Assembly (NCBI GenBank): GCA_942490705.1
Contig: CALNXY010000012.1
Coordinates: 806,001-870,000, forward strand
DNA length: 64,000 nt
Direction: 5' to 3'
From: JAGRCP01 sp942490705
Lineage (GTDB): Bacteria > Chloroflexota > Anaerolineae > Caldilineales > Caldilineaceae
The notes beneath the pieces are model-generated. The model was not told the origin of the DNA and searched no databases. It saw nothing but the letters and a program-made list of their open reading frames with translations. The position numbers and the translations under genes were made by a program. Every line of letters begins with the position of its first letter. Position 1 is the stretch's first letter. Shown here piece by piece: positions 1 through 8,763 of this stretch.

Positions 1-1024
1 TATCGTTGACGCTATCGCCCATTTCCATGCTGGTAGCGGTCAGGCGCAACTGGCCCTCATCGTCGCCATTTCCGGGGATGACCGTCAGGCGAATGATGTT
101 GTTGTTTTCGCGGGCAAAGAGAAAGGCGACCCGGGCGGCTTTGAGCAACTCAGCCGTATTGACCACGGTGCGCGTATCGTGGCTCTTGGGAATAATGCCT
201 TGATAGTCCGGGAAACGGCCGTCAATCAGCTGGCTGCTCAACTCAACCCACTGATAGTTGCCCCGAGATTCGTCGGACTTGCCGGGAATTTGGAAGAGAA
301 TTTGGTTGCGCGATTGGGCGACGATCACGTTGATGGGCTTCTCCTGGCTGGCGTCGGAACTAATGCGGGCCAGTTCGGCCAGGCTGCGGGCCGGGATCAC
401 CACCGTCATCTCCTCGTTGGGGCCGATGGACTCATCAAAACGCACGCTGCGCACGCTCAGCCGATAGCCGTCAGTGGCCGCCATGCGCAATTCATTGGGC
501 TTGAAGCTGGCCTCCACGCCGGTTAGGGTGGGACGGCTCTCGTCCGCGGACGCTGCGTAGACGACCTGGTCAATCATCTTGCGCAAAGTCTCAGCCTCGA
601 CCGGAATCTGCACGCCGTCAAGAGTGTCTGTCATCTCGCCTTCGGCGTCTTCACTTCTCGCTTGGGCAACAAAGGGAAACTGGCTGGCATCAATGCCCTT
701 CATGGTGGCCGTATAGCGCGCGCAGCGCAGGTTGAGCGTCTGGGTGCGTACGGACAGCTCCATGTCAATCCGTTCTGGGGGCAGATTGTTGATGAAATCG
801 GCGAGCAAGCGGGCGGGAACCGTGATGGAGCCTTCATCTTCCACCTTCGCCCCGATCCAGCAGTTGATGCCGATTTCCAGATTGGTCGCTGCAAGACGCA
901 ATTGGTTGTCTTTGGCTTCGAGCAAAATGTTACCCAAGACGGGAAGCGTGCTGCGCGAAGAAACCGCACGGCCAACGATTGAAAGGCCCTTGGCCAGATT
1001 TTCCTGAAGACAGCTTACGCGCAC
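1..1024 (-). CDS. dnaN: DNA polymerase III beta subunit (sliding clamp), partial
   Basis: This is the ring-shaped processivity clamp that holds the replicative polymerase on DNA. The reading frame starts at GTG 1024 behind a GGGAGG ribosome site and runs off the left edge after 341 codons, so only the last few tens of residues of a typical 365-380-residue clamp are missing. Clamp hallmarks are visible: a first-domain stretch VSSRSTLPVLGNILLEA near residues 21-37, LAATNLEIGI, a second-domain AASADESRPTLTGV followed by MAATDGYRLS, and a third domain with FPDYQGIIP. The identification rests on the whole-length pattern of three clamp folds. A leftward promoter lies 170 bp upstream. The gene is transcribed away from all the others shown here. 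Confidence 0.96.
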   Translation of the reverse strand, partial: MRVSCLQENLAKGLSIVGRAVSSRSTLPVLGNILLEAKDNQLRLAATNLEIGINCWIGAKVEDEGSITVPARLLADFINNLPPERIDMELSVRTQTLNLRCARYTATMKGIDASQFPFVAQARSEDAEGEMTDTLDGVQIPVEAETLRKMIDQVVYAASADESRPTLTGVEASFKPNELRMAATDGYRLSVRSVRFDESIGPNEEMTVVIPARSLAELARISSDASQEKPINVIVAQSRNQILFQIPGKSDESRGNYQWVELSSQLIDGRFPDYQGIIPKSHDTRTVVNTAELLKAARVAFLFARENNNIIRLTVIPGNGDDEGQLRLTATSMEMGDSVND

Positions 1025-1200
1025 GGGAACCTCCCTGTATTGCGATGGATTTGTGCATGATGAATGCCGGCTCGCCGCCTGGGGGTGAATGGCCTGCTTC
1101 GCTGGCCGATTTCAAAGGTGACGAGGGGCTGAAACGCTCAATTGACACTGTGTGCGAATCCGCAAGACGCGGCCGTGAACGTGGTTTCGTTTCTGCCCAG

Positions 1201-1229
1201 AGTATAGCATACCCCAACAGGATTGAGAA
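1201..1229 (-). promoter_or_regulatory. Promoter for dnaN
   Basis: Read leftward, TTCTCA (1229-1224) and TATACT (1206-1201) are separated by 17 bp, and the -10 is preceded by TG, making it an extended -10. Transcription would start near 1194 and leave a leader of about 170 nt before the dnaN GTG. The -10 is strong (5 of 6) and the -35 is moderate (4 of 6). Confidence 0.55.
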
Positions 1230-1250
1230 TTCCAACTCAGAAATTTTGGA

Positions 1251-1330
1251 GGGTGCATACCACATTGGGGGGCTGCTCTAGAGAAAGCGATGGGTCCGTT
1301 CGTGCACCGCCCCCAAAATGGGATGCACCC
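1251..1330 (+). repeat. MITE-like repeat, copy A (inverted relative to copy B)
   Basis: This 80-bp element is about 90 percent identical to the reverse complement of 2930-3009. Its ends are inverted: GGGTGCAT at the left and ATGCACCC at the right, extending to an imperfect match of about 22 bp. A central GCTCTAGAG is also palindromic. The 14-bp sequence AATTTTGGAGGGTG occurs on both sides (1242-1255 and 1331-1344). The element has no coding capacity, so it looks like a small non-autonomous repeat. It sits between dnaN and the BNR-repeat gene. Confidence 0.8.
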
Positions 1331-1547
1331 AATTTTGGAGGGTGGGCCTATCTTGGGGACGAGGCACGAACCGAGTGGTCGTTTCCGCGTGAGTGGCCCT
1401 TGCAAATGTGGTTTGCCTCCAGTTTTAGAGCGTCGGTAAACGGTCCGACTTTGCTGTCACTTCTGTCCAGCAGCGGGGTGAGGAAAAGACTATCCTGTGT
1501 CTAGGAAGTCGAATTTACCAAGACTTCATCTCGAACTGGAGGCAACC

Positions 1548-2795
1548 ATGAATCTGCGTAATCTGATTATCACAACTCTGACAATTGTCTTGATCGGAGC
1601 CGTCCTTTTGGGCGTCGGCAGCTTGGCCGATATGAGCGTGGTTGCCGAACCGAAGACAGAGATGGTGCGCTCCGGTTTGGCCAATGTTCGGGCGTACGCA
1701 CCGGCATCTGCGGCACAGGGTGCTACCTATGCCGTGGACAGTGGTTTGCTCTTTGTGCAGGATGGCGAGCAGTGGCTGTTGCTCGACACACCTGAGGGTG
1801 TGATTGTCAATGACGTCATTGCCAGCGCCAACGCGCCAGAGACGCTCTACGTCGGCGCCGCCAATGAACTGGCCGTTTACCGCTCCACTGACGCAGGCCA
1901 GAGTTGGCTGCGCGTCCCCCTGAGCACCGACTATATCGGTGGAGTGACCAGCCTGGCGCTGGATGAGGCGCAGCGCATTCTCTACGCCGGCACCGATACG
2001 GCCGGCATCTTCCGCCTGCGCGACGTTGGGTCATCCATGATCCTCAGCGGTCATGAACTGCTGGGCGAACCGGTCATCGAACTGGTCGCCGACAGTAGCG
2101 GCGATGGCCTGGCCTTTGCCCGTACGGCTGACACGCTCTACCGGGCTGAAAATTTTGGTCTTGAATGGGCAACGGTAGAAAATCTGGGCAGCAGCCCCAC
2201 CGCGCTGGCCCTCGCCAATACGACCCCGGCTACGATCTACGTCGGCACGGTTGACCGAGGCGTTGTCAAGAGTCAGGACGGTCGGGCGTGGACGCTGGCC
2301 AATGCGGGACTCGGCTTTGTGCCCGGCAGCCGCCTGCGCATCGATGCGTTGACGGTCGACCCGCAGCAAGCCGATGTGCTCTATGCGGCAACGAGCTATC
2401 TCTTTGGCAGCACCACTGTTCATCAAACGCCGGTCAGTGTGGCGATGAGCACGGACAGCGCAGCAGTCTGGGCTCCCGTTCAGTCCCTGACGAACGTGGC
2501 TGTGGCTGAACTGATGCCGGTCCCTGGCCAATCGGGCGCAGTCTACGCACTGATGGCTGACAGCCGGGCGCCGCTGGCCATGGGCAGTGCGCCTGAGATC
2601 GCCACGACGGAGCTGGCGGTGCAGCCGTTGATCGATGAGTCTGCCGGTGAATTCACGCCTGTCACCACCGGGTGGATTGCCTGGCTCGTGGCGGCACTGG
2701 CCGGTATCGCTCTTATCGGCATGTTGATCAGCGATTTGGGCAAGGGCAAGCCGGCGTTGTGGCCAATGCCTACTCCGCGACTGATGCAGAAATAA
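1548..2795 (+). CDS. Membrane-anchored BNR/Ycf48-like beta-propeller protein
   Basis: The 415-residue protein has a hydrophobic N-terminal anchor or uncleaved signal (about residues 4-26) and a second membrane segment near the C-terminus (about 379-398, GWIAWLVAALAGIALIGMLI). Between them is a repeated beta-rich region with Asp-box motifs such as YRSTDAGQSW (near residue 111) and a VVKSQDGRAW equivalent, as in BNR, sialidase-like and Ycf48-like propellers. These folds usually bind ligands or assist complex assembly and are not necessarily enzymes. I see no sialidase catalytic set. An upstream GTG is possible, but ATG 1548 has a GGAGG site at good spacing and starts directly at the membrane signal. 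The gene is monocistronic, followed by a terminator, and lies between two inverted repeats. Confidence 0.75.
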   Translation: MNLRNLIITTLTIVLIGAVLLGVGSLADMSVVAEPKTEMVRSGLANVRAYAPASAAQGATYAVDSGLLFVQDGEQWLLLDTPEGVIVNDVIASANAPETLYVGAANELAVYRSTDAGQSWLRVPLSTDYIGGVTSLALDEAQRILYAGTDTAGIFRLRDVGSSMILSGHELLGEPVIELVADSSGDGLAFARTADTLYRAENFGLEWATVENLGSSPTALALANTTPATIYVGTVDRGVVKSQDGRAWTLANAGLGFVPGSRLRIDALTVDPQQADVLYAATSYLFGSTTVHQTPVSVAMSTDSAAVWAPVQSLTNVAVAELMPVPGQSGAVYALMADSRAPLAMGSAPEIATTELAVQPLIDESAGEFTPVTTGWIAWLVAALAGIALIGMLISDLGKGKPALWPMPTPRLMQK

Positions 2796-2861
2796 TCTGG
2801 TCGACCGCAACGGTCATCGTTCGTTCAAGTGAATTGGATGAACAAACTCAAAGTCTGAAAT

Positions 2862-2903
2862 ATCTCCCGCTGCAGATGGTTTGCAGCGGGAGATTTGCGT
2901 TTT
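2862..2903 (+). terminator. Rho-independent terminator of the BNR gene
   Basis: A perfect 13-bp stem (2862-2874 with 2882-2894, ATCTCCCGCTGCA and its complement) encloses a 7-nt loop and is followed by a T-rich tail. It lies 67 bp after the stop codon of the BNR-repeat gene. Confidence 0.85.
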
Positions 2904-2929
2904 GGACGAGCCAGCCCGTGAATTCGCTG

Positions 2930-3009
2930 GGGTGCATCCCATTTTGGGGCGGTGTACGAACGGACTGATCGCTTTCTCTAGAGCAGCCTTCCCAATGCGG
3001 TATGCACAC
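2930..3009 (-). repeat. MITE-like repeat, copy B (inverted relative to copy A)
   Basis: This is the reverse complement of 1251-1330 with roughly eight differences in 80 positions. The left end GGGTGCAT is intact, and the right end is ATGCACAC instead of ATGCACCC. With copy A it brackets a 1.6-kb segment that holds one complete gene and its terminator. Two copies in opposite orientation could recombine and flip the segment. Confidence 0.8.
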
Positions 3010-3039
3010 ATAGAACTTCTACCCAAGCCGCTGTTGGGC

Positions 3040-3045
3040 TATAAT
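3040..3045 (+). promoter_or_regulatory. Candidate -10 element for the aminotransferase operon
   Basis: A consensus TATAAT sits 81 bp upstream of the ATG at 3126. The matching -35 position (3017-3022, TTCTAC) is weak, so the call rests on the -10 and its location just after repeat copy B. Confidence 0.35.
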
Positions 3046-3125
3046 GTCGCTCATGGATCGTCTGCGCTATGCCCGCACCGATCGACCTACCATCCGCCGT
3101 TCGACTCCATACCGTGTAGAAGCTG

Positions 3126-4385
3126 ATGACCCACGACACTTCATCTATACCGTCCGCGACGACTACGTTTATGCCCGCTCAGCGCGTGCAGGGCTTCGGG
3201 GCAACAGTCTTCGCCGAGTTCACAGCTTTGGCCAATCAGCACGAAGCCGTTAACTTGGGGCAGGGCTTCCCAAATTTTGCCGCGCCCGACTTTATTAAGG
3301 CCGCGGCCCAGGGCGCAATTGCCCAGGATTTGAATCAATATGCGCGCGGCGCAGGGCATCCCCGTCTGGTCAACGCGCTGGCTGAGGTGTATGGTCCCCT
3401 CTTTGGTCGTACGCTCGATCCGCTGACCGAGATTGTCGTCACCGTAGGCGCAACCGAAGGCATCTTCGCCACGATCCAGGCGCTGGTCGATCCAGGCGAC
3501 GAGGTAATTTTGATTGAGCCTTTTTACGACAGCTATCCGGCCGCAGTGGTGATGGCGGGCGGCTTCCCCGTCTATGTGCCGCTCCGCGCGGCCGCTGGTG
3601 CAGCCACATCGGCCGAGTGGACGCTGGATCTCGACGAACTGGCTGCGGCCTTTACGCCGCGTACACGCCTCCTCATTCTCAATACGCCCCAGAATCCCGT
3701 GGGCAAGGTGTTTTCGCGAAGCGAGTTGGAAGCGATTGCCGGCTTGGTGCAGCGCCACGATGTGCTGGTGCTGAGCGATGAGGTCTACGAGTGGATGGTC
3801 TACCTCGATGCCGTGCGAACGGTGGACCATGTGCGCATCGCCACGCTGCCCGGCATGTGGGACCGGACGGTCACGTTGGGCAGCGCCGGGAAGACCTTTT
3901 CAGCTACGGGTTGGAAGATAGGCTGGGCCATCGCGCCGCCTGCCCTGGCCCACGCAGTGCTCATGGCCCATCAGTGGATTCCCTTTGCCGTGGCCACCCC
4001 GTTGCAGGAGGCAATTGCCATCGGATTGGAGGAGGCCGGCGAGCGGGGCTATTTTGCCTGGCTCAGCACCATGTATCAGGCCAAGCGCGACAAGCTGTTG
4101 GTTGGCCTGGACGACGTGAGCCTGGCGCCGGTACGGCCTGACGGCTCTTATTTCGTGCTCTTTGATACCAGCCGACTCGATGTGCCTGTGCCCGCCGGAA
4201 TGCGGCGTGACGTGGCCGTCTGCCGCTGGCTGACCACAGAGGTTGGTGTGGCTGCAATTCCACCGAGTCCCTTCTATAGTGAACCCCATCAGCATCTCAC
4301 GGACGGACTGGGGCGTTTCTGTTTTTGCAAGACTGACGATATGCTGGACGAAGCTGTCCGGCGACTCAAGCAGGCCTTGAAATAA
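3126..4385 (+). CDS. PLP-dependent class I/II aminotransferase
   Basis: This is a fold-type I aminotransferase of 419 residues that moves amino groups between an amino acid and a 2-oxo acid. The N-terminal VNLGQGFPNF, then YARGAGHPRL, the cofactor-binding Asn in LNTPQNPVGKVF, LSDEVYEWM and the Schiff-base Lys256 in SAGKTFSATGWK follow the order seen in kynurenine/glutamine/methionine aminotransferases of the KAT group. Substrate cannot be fixed from sequence. ATG 3126 is used, and an internal ATG at 3171 would shorten it by 15 residues without touching the fold. It is the first gene of a rightward set with pepA 55 bp downstream, which suggests a role in amino-acid turnover. Confidence 0.92.
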   Translation: MTHDTSSIPSATTTFMPAQRVQGFGATVFAEFTALANQHEAVNLGQGFPNFAAPDFIKAAAQGAIAQDLNQYARGAGHPRLVNALAEVYGPLFGRTLDPLTEIVVTVGATEGIFATIQALVDPGDEVILIEPFYDSYPAAVVMAGGFPVYVPLRAAAGAATSAEWTLDLDELAAAFTPRTRLLILNTPQNPVGKVFSRSELEAIAGLVQRHDVLVLSDEVYEWMVYLDAVRTVDHVRIATLPGMWDRTVTLGSAGKTFSATGWKIGWAIAPPALAHAVLMAHQWIPFAVATPLQEAIAIGLEEAGERGYFAWLSTMYQAKRDKLLVGLDDVSLAPVRPDGSYFVLFDTSRLDVPVPAGMRRDVAVCRWLTTEVGVAAIPPSPFYSEPHQHLTDGLGRFCFCKTDDMLDEAVRRLKQALK

Positions 4386-4440
4386 TCTCAAACCGCCGCG
4401 GAATGTATGCCCTGCGGCTTCAGACTGGATCAAGCACCTT

Positions 4441-5940
4441 ATGGACATTCATGTTGAGCAGGGGAATATTGTCGAGCAGTCAACCGACTGCGTTGTTGTA
4501 AATCTTTTTGAAGGCGCTACAGAGCCCAGCGGCGCGTCCGGCTCACTCGACGCCGCGCTCGACAGCGCGATTCGTAATTTGATTGGGACAGGCGATTTCA
4601 CCGGTGAGGCGGGTAGCACGGCGCTGCTCTACACCCACGACGCCGTCGCTTCGCCACGCGTGCTGCTCGTCGGCTTGGGTCCGGCGGAAGAACTAAATCT
4701 GCATGGCATCCGCAAGATAGGCGCAGTTATCGCCTCGCGCCTGTCTGAACTCCAGGGCGTAAATTCCTTCGCCACGGTCGTGCATGGCGCAGGCGCCGGT
4801 AATCTCGACTCGGCGGAGGCTGCCCAGGCGCTGGTTGAAGGGCTACAGTTGGCGCTCTATCGCGCACCGCAATACAAGCGTGAAGTCAAGGCGCTTACGC
4901 CCGCGACCTGCACAGTCGTCGAGTATGATGCGGCCAAGCTTGATGCGGTGCGGGCGGGGGTTGCCCGCGGCAAGATCATGGCCGCCGCTGTCAGCCGCAC
5001 GCGCGACTTGGTCAGCGAACCGGCCAACGTGCTCTACCCAACCGAGTTTGCAAGCCGGGCCGCAGCTATGGCTGACGGTGTGGGCTTGCGCTGTACCGTT
5101 CTTGGCGAAGATGCCATGCGCGAGCTTGGCATGAATATCTTCTTGGCCGTAAGCCAGGGCAGCGAGCGCGAGGCGCAGCTTGTTATTCTGGAACACACGC
5201 CGGTTGGAACCGAAGAGGAAGAGCCGTTGATTTTGGTCGGTAAAGGCGTAACCTTCGATACCGGGGGGATCAGCATCAAGCCGGCGGCGGGTATGCAGCT
5301 CATGAAGGATGACATGGGCGGGGCAGCCGTGGTTGTGGGGGCAATGGAAGCGATTGCTCGGCTCGCCATTCCCAAGCGCGTGATTGGCGTGGCGGCTTGC
5401 GTAGAGAATATGCCGGATGGCAGAGCCTATCGCCCTGGTGACATCTTCACCGGCATCACGGGCAAGAGCGCCGAGATCATTAGCACGGACGCCGAGGGGC
5501 GGCTGATCCTGGCTGATACGCTCGGCTACGTGGCCCGCTATCAACCACGTGCCGTAGTTGATCTGGCCACTCTTACTGGCGCAGTAAGTGTCGCTCTGGG
5601 TAAGTTGGCCGCTGCGGTCTTTGCGAATGACGATGTTCTGCGCGATGGTTTGTTGACCGCAGCCGATGTGAGCAGCGAGCGCCTTTGGCCCATGCCGCTC
5701 TATGAGGAATACAAGGAAGCCATCAAGAGTGACATGGCGGAAGTCAAGAATAGCGGCGGACGCATGGGCGGCCTCGGCACCAGTGCAAAATTCCTGGAGC
5801 ATTTCACGGAGGGTTATCCGTGGGCCCATCTTGACATTGCCGGCATGACTTGGGCCGACGCCGCGCCCAATGCATTTACCCCGGCGGGGGCTACCGGCTT
5901 TGGTGTGCGTCTCCTGGTCGATTTTGTCAACGCATACTGA
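4441..5940 (+). CDS. pepA: Leucyl aminopeptidase (M17 family)
   Basis: This cytosolic two-metal peptidase removes N-terminal residues from peptides. Its length of 499 residues is normal for the family. The C-terminal catalytic domain holds the metal ligands in VGKGVTFDTGG (Lys268, Asp273), MKDDMGGAA, and STDAEGRLILADTL (about 347-360), whose Asp, Glu and Arg complete the active site. The N-terminal macro-like domain is present (about residues 1-160). The gene follows the aminotransferase by 55 bp and precedes a membrane protein gene by 17 bp, so the three probably share a transcript. Confidence 0.96.
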   Translation: MDIHVEQGNIVEQSTDCVVVNLFEGATEPSGASGSLDAALDSAIRNLIGTGDFTGEAGSTALLYTHDAVASPRVLLVGLGPAEELNLHGIRKIGAVIASRLSELQGVNSFATVVHGAGAGNLDSAEAAQALVEGLQLALYRAPQYKREVKALTPATCTVVEYDAAKLDAVRAGVARGKIMAAAVSRTRDLVSEPANVLYPTEFASRAAAMADGVGLRCTVLGEDAMRELGMNIFLAVSQGSEREAQLVILEHTPVGTEEEEPLILVGKGVTFDTGGISIKPAAGMQLMKDDMGGAAVVVGAMEAIARLAIPKRVIGVAACVENMPDGRAYRPGDIFTGITGKSAEIISTDAEGRLILADTLGYVARYQPRAVVDLATLTGAVSVALGKLAAAVFANDDVLRDGLLTAADVSSERLWPMPLYEEYKEAIKSDMAEVKNSGGRMGGLGTSAKFLEHFTEGYPWAHLDIAGMTWADAAPNAFTPAGATGFGVRLLVDFVNAY

Positions 5941-5957
5941 TCAGTTGAGGACCGACG

Positions 5958-6734
5958 ATGAAGATATTCGCTAAGAAGATGCTCGATCAAGTTCATCGCG
6001 CCGACATTGGCCGTAAGCTCGACCCGCTGCGCCGCACGGCTTGGGCCGCCCTTGGTTTGATTGCGGCGCTCTTCGCTACCACAGCGGTTGCGTCGGCGGC
6101 GTCGACCAGCCAAGAAGTCATTGTGGAGACCAATCGCGTTTGGCCGGTATTGCTGCCGCTCATGACGGCGTCGTTTGCGGTTGAGCGCACAATCGAGCTG
6201 ATTTGGAGCTATATCGACTGGGGCCTGCTAAACTTCCGCAACATGAAGCCTTCGGAACTGAAGTCTCCCCAATACGTCCAGTTCAAGAGCGGTACCAGCC
6301 TGCTGTTGGGGGTGGTTTTTGGCATTCTGATCGCCAACTATATGAGCATGCGAGTCTTTCAACAGTTCGAACCGCTGGCGCCGAGCCTGCTGGCTGACGT
6401 CCCCACTTCTTGGGATATCATCATCACGGGCGCCATCATCGGCGCCGGCGCCAAACCGATTCACGATCTATTGGGCATTCTGACTAAGTTTAAGGACTTC
6501 CTGGACAAGAGTGCCATCCGCCAGCGCGAGCTGGCTGGCTCCGCCTTTGCTGACGGCGTACTGAAGCTGACCGAGAGCGAGACGCAGAGCATGGTCGATG
6601 TCCCCGGTGTCGGTCCCACGCCGATGAGTGCGCCAACGCCAGCGGGAGACGATGCCCTTGACGGCGAAGGCCAACCCGAGCTGTCCGATCAAGAGCGATA
6701 CGCCCAGGCTCTGCGCGACCGCACCGCCATGTAG
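5958..6734 (+). CDS. Hypothetical multi-pass membrane protein
   Basis: I do not recognise this 258-residue protein. It has about four hydrophobic segments: near 28-48 (possibly a signal anchor), 50-72 (LLPLMTASFAVERTIELIW), 96-115 and 134-157 (IIITGAIIGAGAKPIHDLL). The last third is soluble, rich in Pro, Glu and Asp, and contains VDVPGVGPTPMSAPTPAG. The motif VERTIELIWSY in a membrane segment is unusual because it carries charged residues. It follows pepA by 17 bp and ends before a strong terminator, so it is the last gene of that operon. Confidence 0.7.
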   Translation: MKIFAKKMLDQVHRADIGRKLDPLRRTAWAALGLIAALFATTAVASAASTSQEVIVETNRVWPVLLPLMTASFAVERTIELIWSYIDWGLLNFRNMKPSELKSPQYVQFKSGTSLLLGVVFGILIANYMSMRVFQQFEPLAPSLLADVPTSWDIIITGAIIGAGAKPIHDLLGILTKFKDFLDKSAIRQRELAGSAFADGVLKLTESETQSMVDVPGVGPTPMSAPTPAGDDALDGEGQPELSDQERYAQALRDRTAM

Positions 6735-6805
6735 CCTGGCCTGCACGATTTGTTTTGTTTTATGCACCGCGTGTTTCACGCAGCGCTGGTTGCGTGACTC
6801 TTGCA

Positions 6806-6856
6806 CCAATCAAAAAGGGCGGGGGCGTGTTACACGCCCCCGCCCTTTTTGATTGG
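6806..6856. terminator. Bidirectional terminator between convergent genes
   Basis: This is a perfect 24-bp stem (6806-6829 with 6833-6856) with a 3-nt loop. A-rich and T-rich stretches lie within the stem, so it can end transcripts from both directions. It separates the pepA operon from the leftward sigma-factor operon. Confidence 0.92.
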
Positions 6857-6870
6857 TCTATCTGAGCCCC

Positions 6871-7383
6871 TTATCTGAGCCATTTGCCGGTAAGAAGCCA
6901 GACGAATGCCAGTGCCAGTGCCACCAAGGCCAGTGACCAGCTTCGTGATTGAATGGATTGAGCTTGTTCCATCTCGCGCCAGTCAATGGGCGCATGAGTG
7001 CCCAGGGTGCGCTGGGCATTCTGCTGTCGGTGCGACTCTTCCAGCGCCCGGTGTAGCTCGCGCCGGAATGTCGATGTCGGCTGCATGTCTGCGAGTGCTT
7101 TGGCAATCACGGGCGAGCTGCTCAGCACGGGGGATGGAGGCTCCGCACCTGTCTCGATGACGACTGGAAATTGCCGGCCATGCAGTTCAATCCAGGCTAG
7201 CGTGACTTCGGGATTGCTATAGAGCGCGCCCAGCAGGGTTGCCGAGGCGGCATCAAAGTGTACCGCGCCCACGGTATCCGGCTCGAAGGGCAGGCACGCA
7301 TAGTACTTCGTGCTGGTCATAAGCGCTTTTTGGTTAGACCACTTAACCGCGTTCATCAACTTCTCTTCTCGAACAAACGCCAT
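6871..7383 (-). CDS. Hypothetical tail-anchored protein next to the ECF sigma factor
   Basis: The protein has 170 residues with a single C-terminal membrane segment (about 148-168, SLALVALALAFVWLL) and ends in GKWLR, so most of it faces the cytoplasm. A central TFRRELHRALEESHRQQ helix resembles the short helices seen in proteins encoded after Chloroflexota and actinobacterial ECF sigma genes. No zinc-binding anti-sigma motif is present. It starts 30 bp after the sigma gene on the same strand and ends at the shared terminator. A role as a membrane-tethered sigma regulator is an inference from position only. Confidence 0.65.
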   Translation of the reverse strand: MAFVREEKLMNAVKWSNQKALMTSTKYYACLPFEPDTVGAVHFDAASATLLGALYSNPEVTLAWIELHGRQFPVVIETGAEPPSPVLSSSPVIAKALADMQPTSTFRRELHRALEESHRQQNAQRTLGTHAPIDWREMEQAQSIQSRSWSLALVALALAFVWLLTGKWLR

Positions 7384-7413
7384 GATTGACGCTCGGTCTC
7401 AATCATCGCTTGC

Positions 7414-8106
7414 TTACTCCTCGTCGTTGCCGCGGCCCCAGCCGCGCGACTCCAGATCTTTGCGTAGTGCAGCTAGCGTTCGGAAATAGAGCGACTTGAC
7501 CGCCGTCTCACTCTTGTCCATCAGGTCGCCGATCTCAATGTTTGAGAGGCGATTTCCAAATTTGTGCATGAGGAGATTGCGCCGATCTTCGGGCAAGCGC
7601 TGGATTGCGGCCCACAGCTCGGCGTGGCGCTCTTCTAGCTCGATCATTAGTTCGGGCGACTTGCCGCCATCGGTCCAAAGCTTGTCGAGGGGCAGGAAAC
7701 GGCGGCGCTTCTGATCGCGGTGCCAGTTGGCAACGAGGTTGTGAGCAATGCGAAAGAGCCAGGCCGAAAAGGGGAGTCCCCGATCTTCATAGGTCTCCAG
7801 GCGATCCAGCGCGCGATAAAAAGTGCGTGCGGTCAGATCTTCGGCTTCCTGGGTATTGCCCACTCGGTGATAAATGTAGGCATAGATGCGATCCACATAC
7901 CGTTCGTAGAGCTCTCCGAACGCGGCGGGATCGGTGCGCGCGTTTTCGATCAAAGTAGCCTCCTCCGCCTGCTCGCTCTGTGACACGCGAGGCGGGGTTT
8001 CTGGTTCCGGCGCTTGTTGCGCCTGCTGCTTTTCGATTGGGTCCAGTTGGGACGTCGACTGTTCCGTTTGTTCTGCAACATCTCGACGTAGCGAAAACCG
8101 TTTCAC
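7414..8106 (-). CDS. ECF-type RNA polymerase sigma factor
   Basis: This small alternative sigma factor recruits RNA polymerase to a limited set of promoters. Region 2 runs from FGELYERYVDRIYAYIYHRV through AEDLTARTFYRALDRL and FSAWLFRIAHNLVANWHRD. Region 4 has LPEDRRNLLMHKFGNRLSN and the helix-turn-helix IEIGDLMDKSETAVKSLYFR. I place the start at GTG 8106 (230 residues). The frame stays open to 8280, but the extra N-terminus is basic and low-complexity and unlike the family. The N-terminal 50 residues before region 2 are Gln/Glu/Pro-rich. A membrane protein gene follows 30 bp downstream and is probably co-transcribed. Confidence 0.9.
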   Translation of the reverse strand: MKRFSLRRDVAEQTEQSTSQLDPIEKQQAQQAPEPETPPRVSQSEQAEEATLIENARTDPAAFGELYERYVDRIYAYIYHRVGNTQEAEDLTARTFYRALDRLETYEDRGLPFSAWLFRIAHNLVANWHRDQKRRRFLPLDKLWTDGGKSPELMIELEERHAELWAAIQRLPEDRRNLLMHKFGNRLSNIEIGDLMDKSETAVKSLYFRTLAALRKDLESRGWGRGNDEE

Positions 8107-8344
8107 AAGGATTGTAGACCCTGTTCGTGACAACCTAAAATCAGCGTGGCAACCTTCATTAGGATGAGTGCGATGATTCCTCATCATGCCGTTGTGAGCC
8201 GTTCTGACGAGCGTGAAACGTCTGCTCAGCCTCAGCCGATCACCAGCAGAAAGAGCAGATTTACGACTCCTTACAACCAATTTGTCATTATAGAGCCGAG
8301 CCCCGACTTGGGCAAACCCGAAAACCGATATCCAGGCCCGAAAT

Positions 8345-8374
8345 TTGACCTCTCTAGCTCCGACATGGTATACT
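8345..8374 (+). promoter_or_regulatory. Promoter of the first tRNA-Ala gene
   Basis: TTGACC (8345-8350) and TATACT (8369-8374) are 18 bp apart. Transcription should begin about 8 nt before the tRNA. The same AAATTTGAC sequence precedes the second tRNA. Confidence 0.75.
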
Positions 8375-8388
8375 TTTTCGAGTCGCCA

Positions 8389-8461
<73 letters not shown>

Positions 8462-8513
8462 CTGCATTCGTCCGTCACTGCAGGGAAGTTCAAGTGGCAG
8501 AGTTAGCGAAAAT

Positions 8514-8541
8514 TTGACTTTGCGGACGAAATCGCTAAAAT
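8514..8541 (+). promoter_or_regulatory. Promoter of the second tRNA-Ala gene
   Basis: TTGACT (8514-8519) and TAAAAT (8536-8541) are 16 bp apart, and the tRNA begins 17 nt further on. Together with the first promoter this means the two alanine tRNAs can be transcribed independently. Confidence 0.65.
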
Positions 8542-8557
8542 AGAAAAGTGCCTGCAC

Positions 8558-8630
<73 letters not shown>

Positions 8631-8631
8631 C

Positions 8632-8668
8632 AAAAAGCCCTTCCGTTCGGAAGGGCTTTTTCTTTTTC
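8632..8668 (+). terminator. Terminator after the tRNA-Ala genes
   Basis: A 13-bp perfect stem (8632-8644 with 8649-8661), AAAAAGCCCTTCC and its complement, has a GTTC loop and is followed by CTTTTT. It begins one base after the second tRNA. Confidence 0.92.
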
Positions 8669-8763
8669 CGCCTTCTTATTCTGAACTGACAGACTGTCGT
8701 ATCAACGCACCATTTTGCAAACTTTATCTGACCTTGATTGCCCATCAATAAAAGGAAGAGTTC

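Noticed and set aside
4843..5829. Leftward open frame of over 300 codons opposite pepA
   Set aside because: The pepA frame has all family motifs; the opposite frame has none and reflects codon bias.
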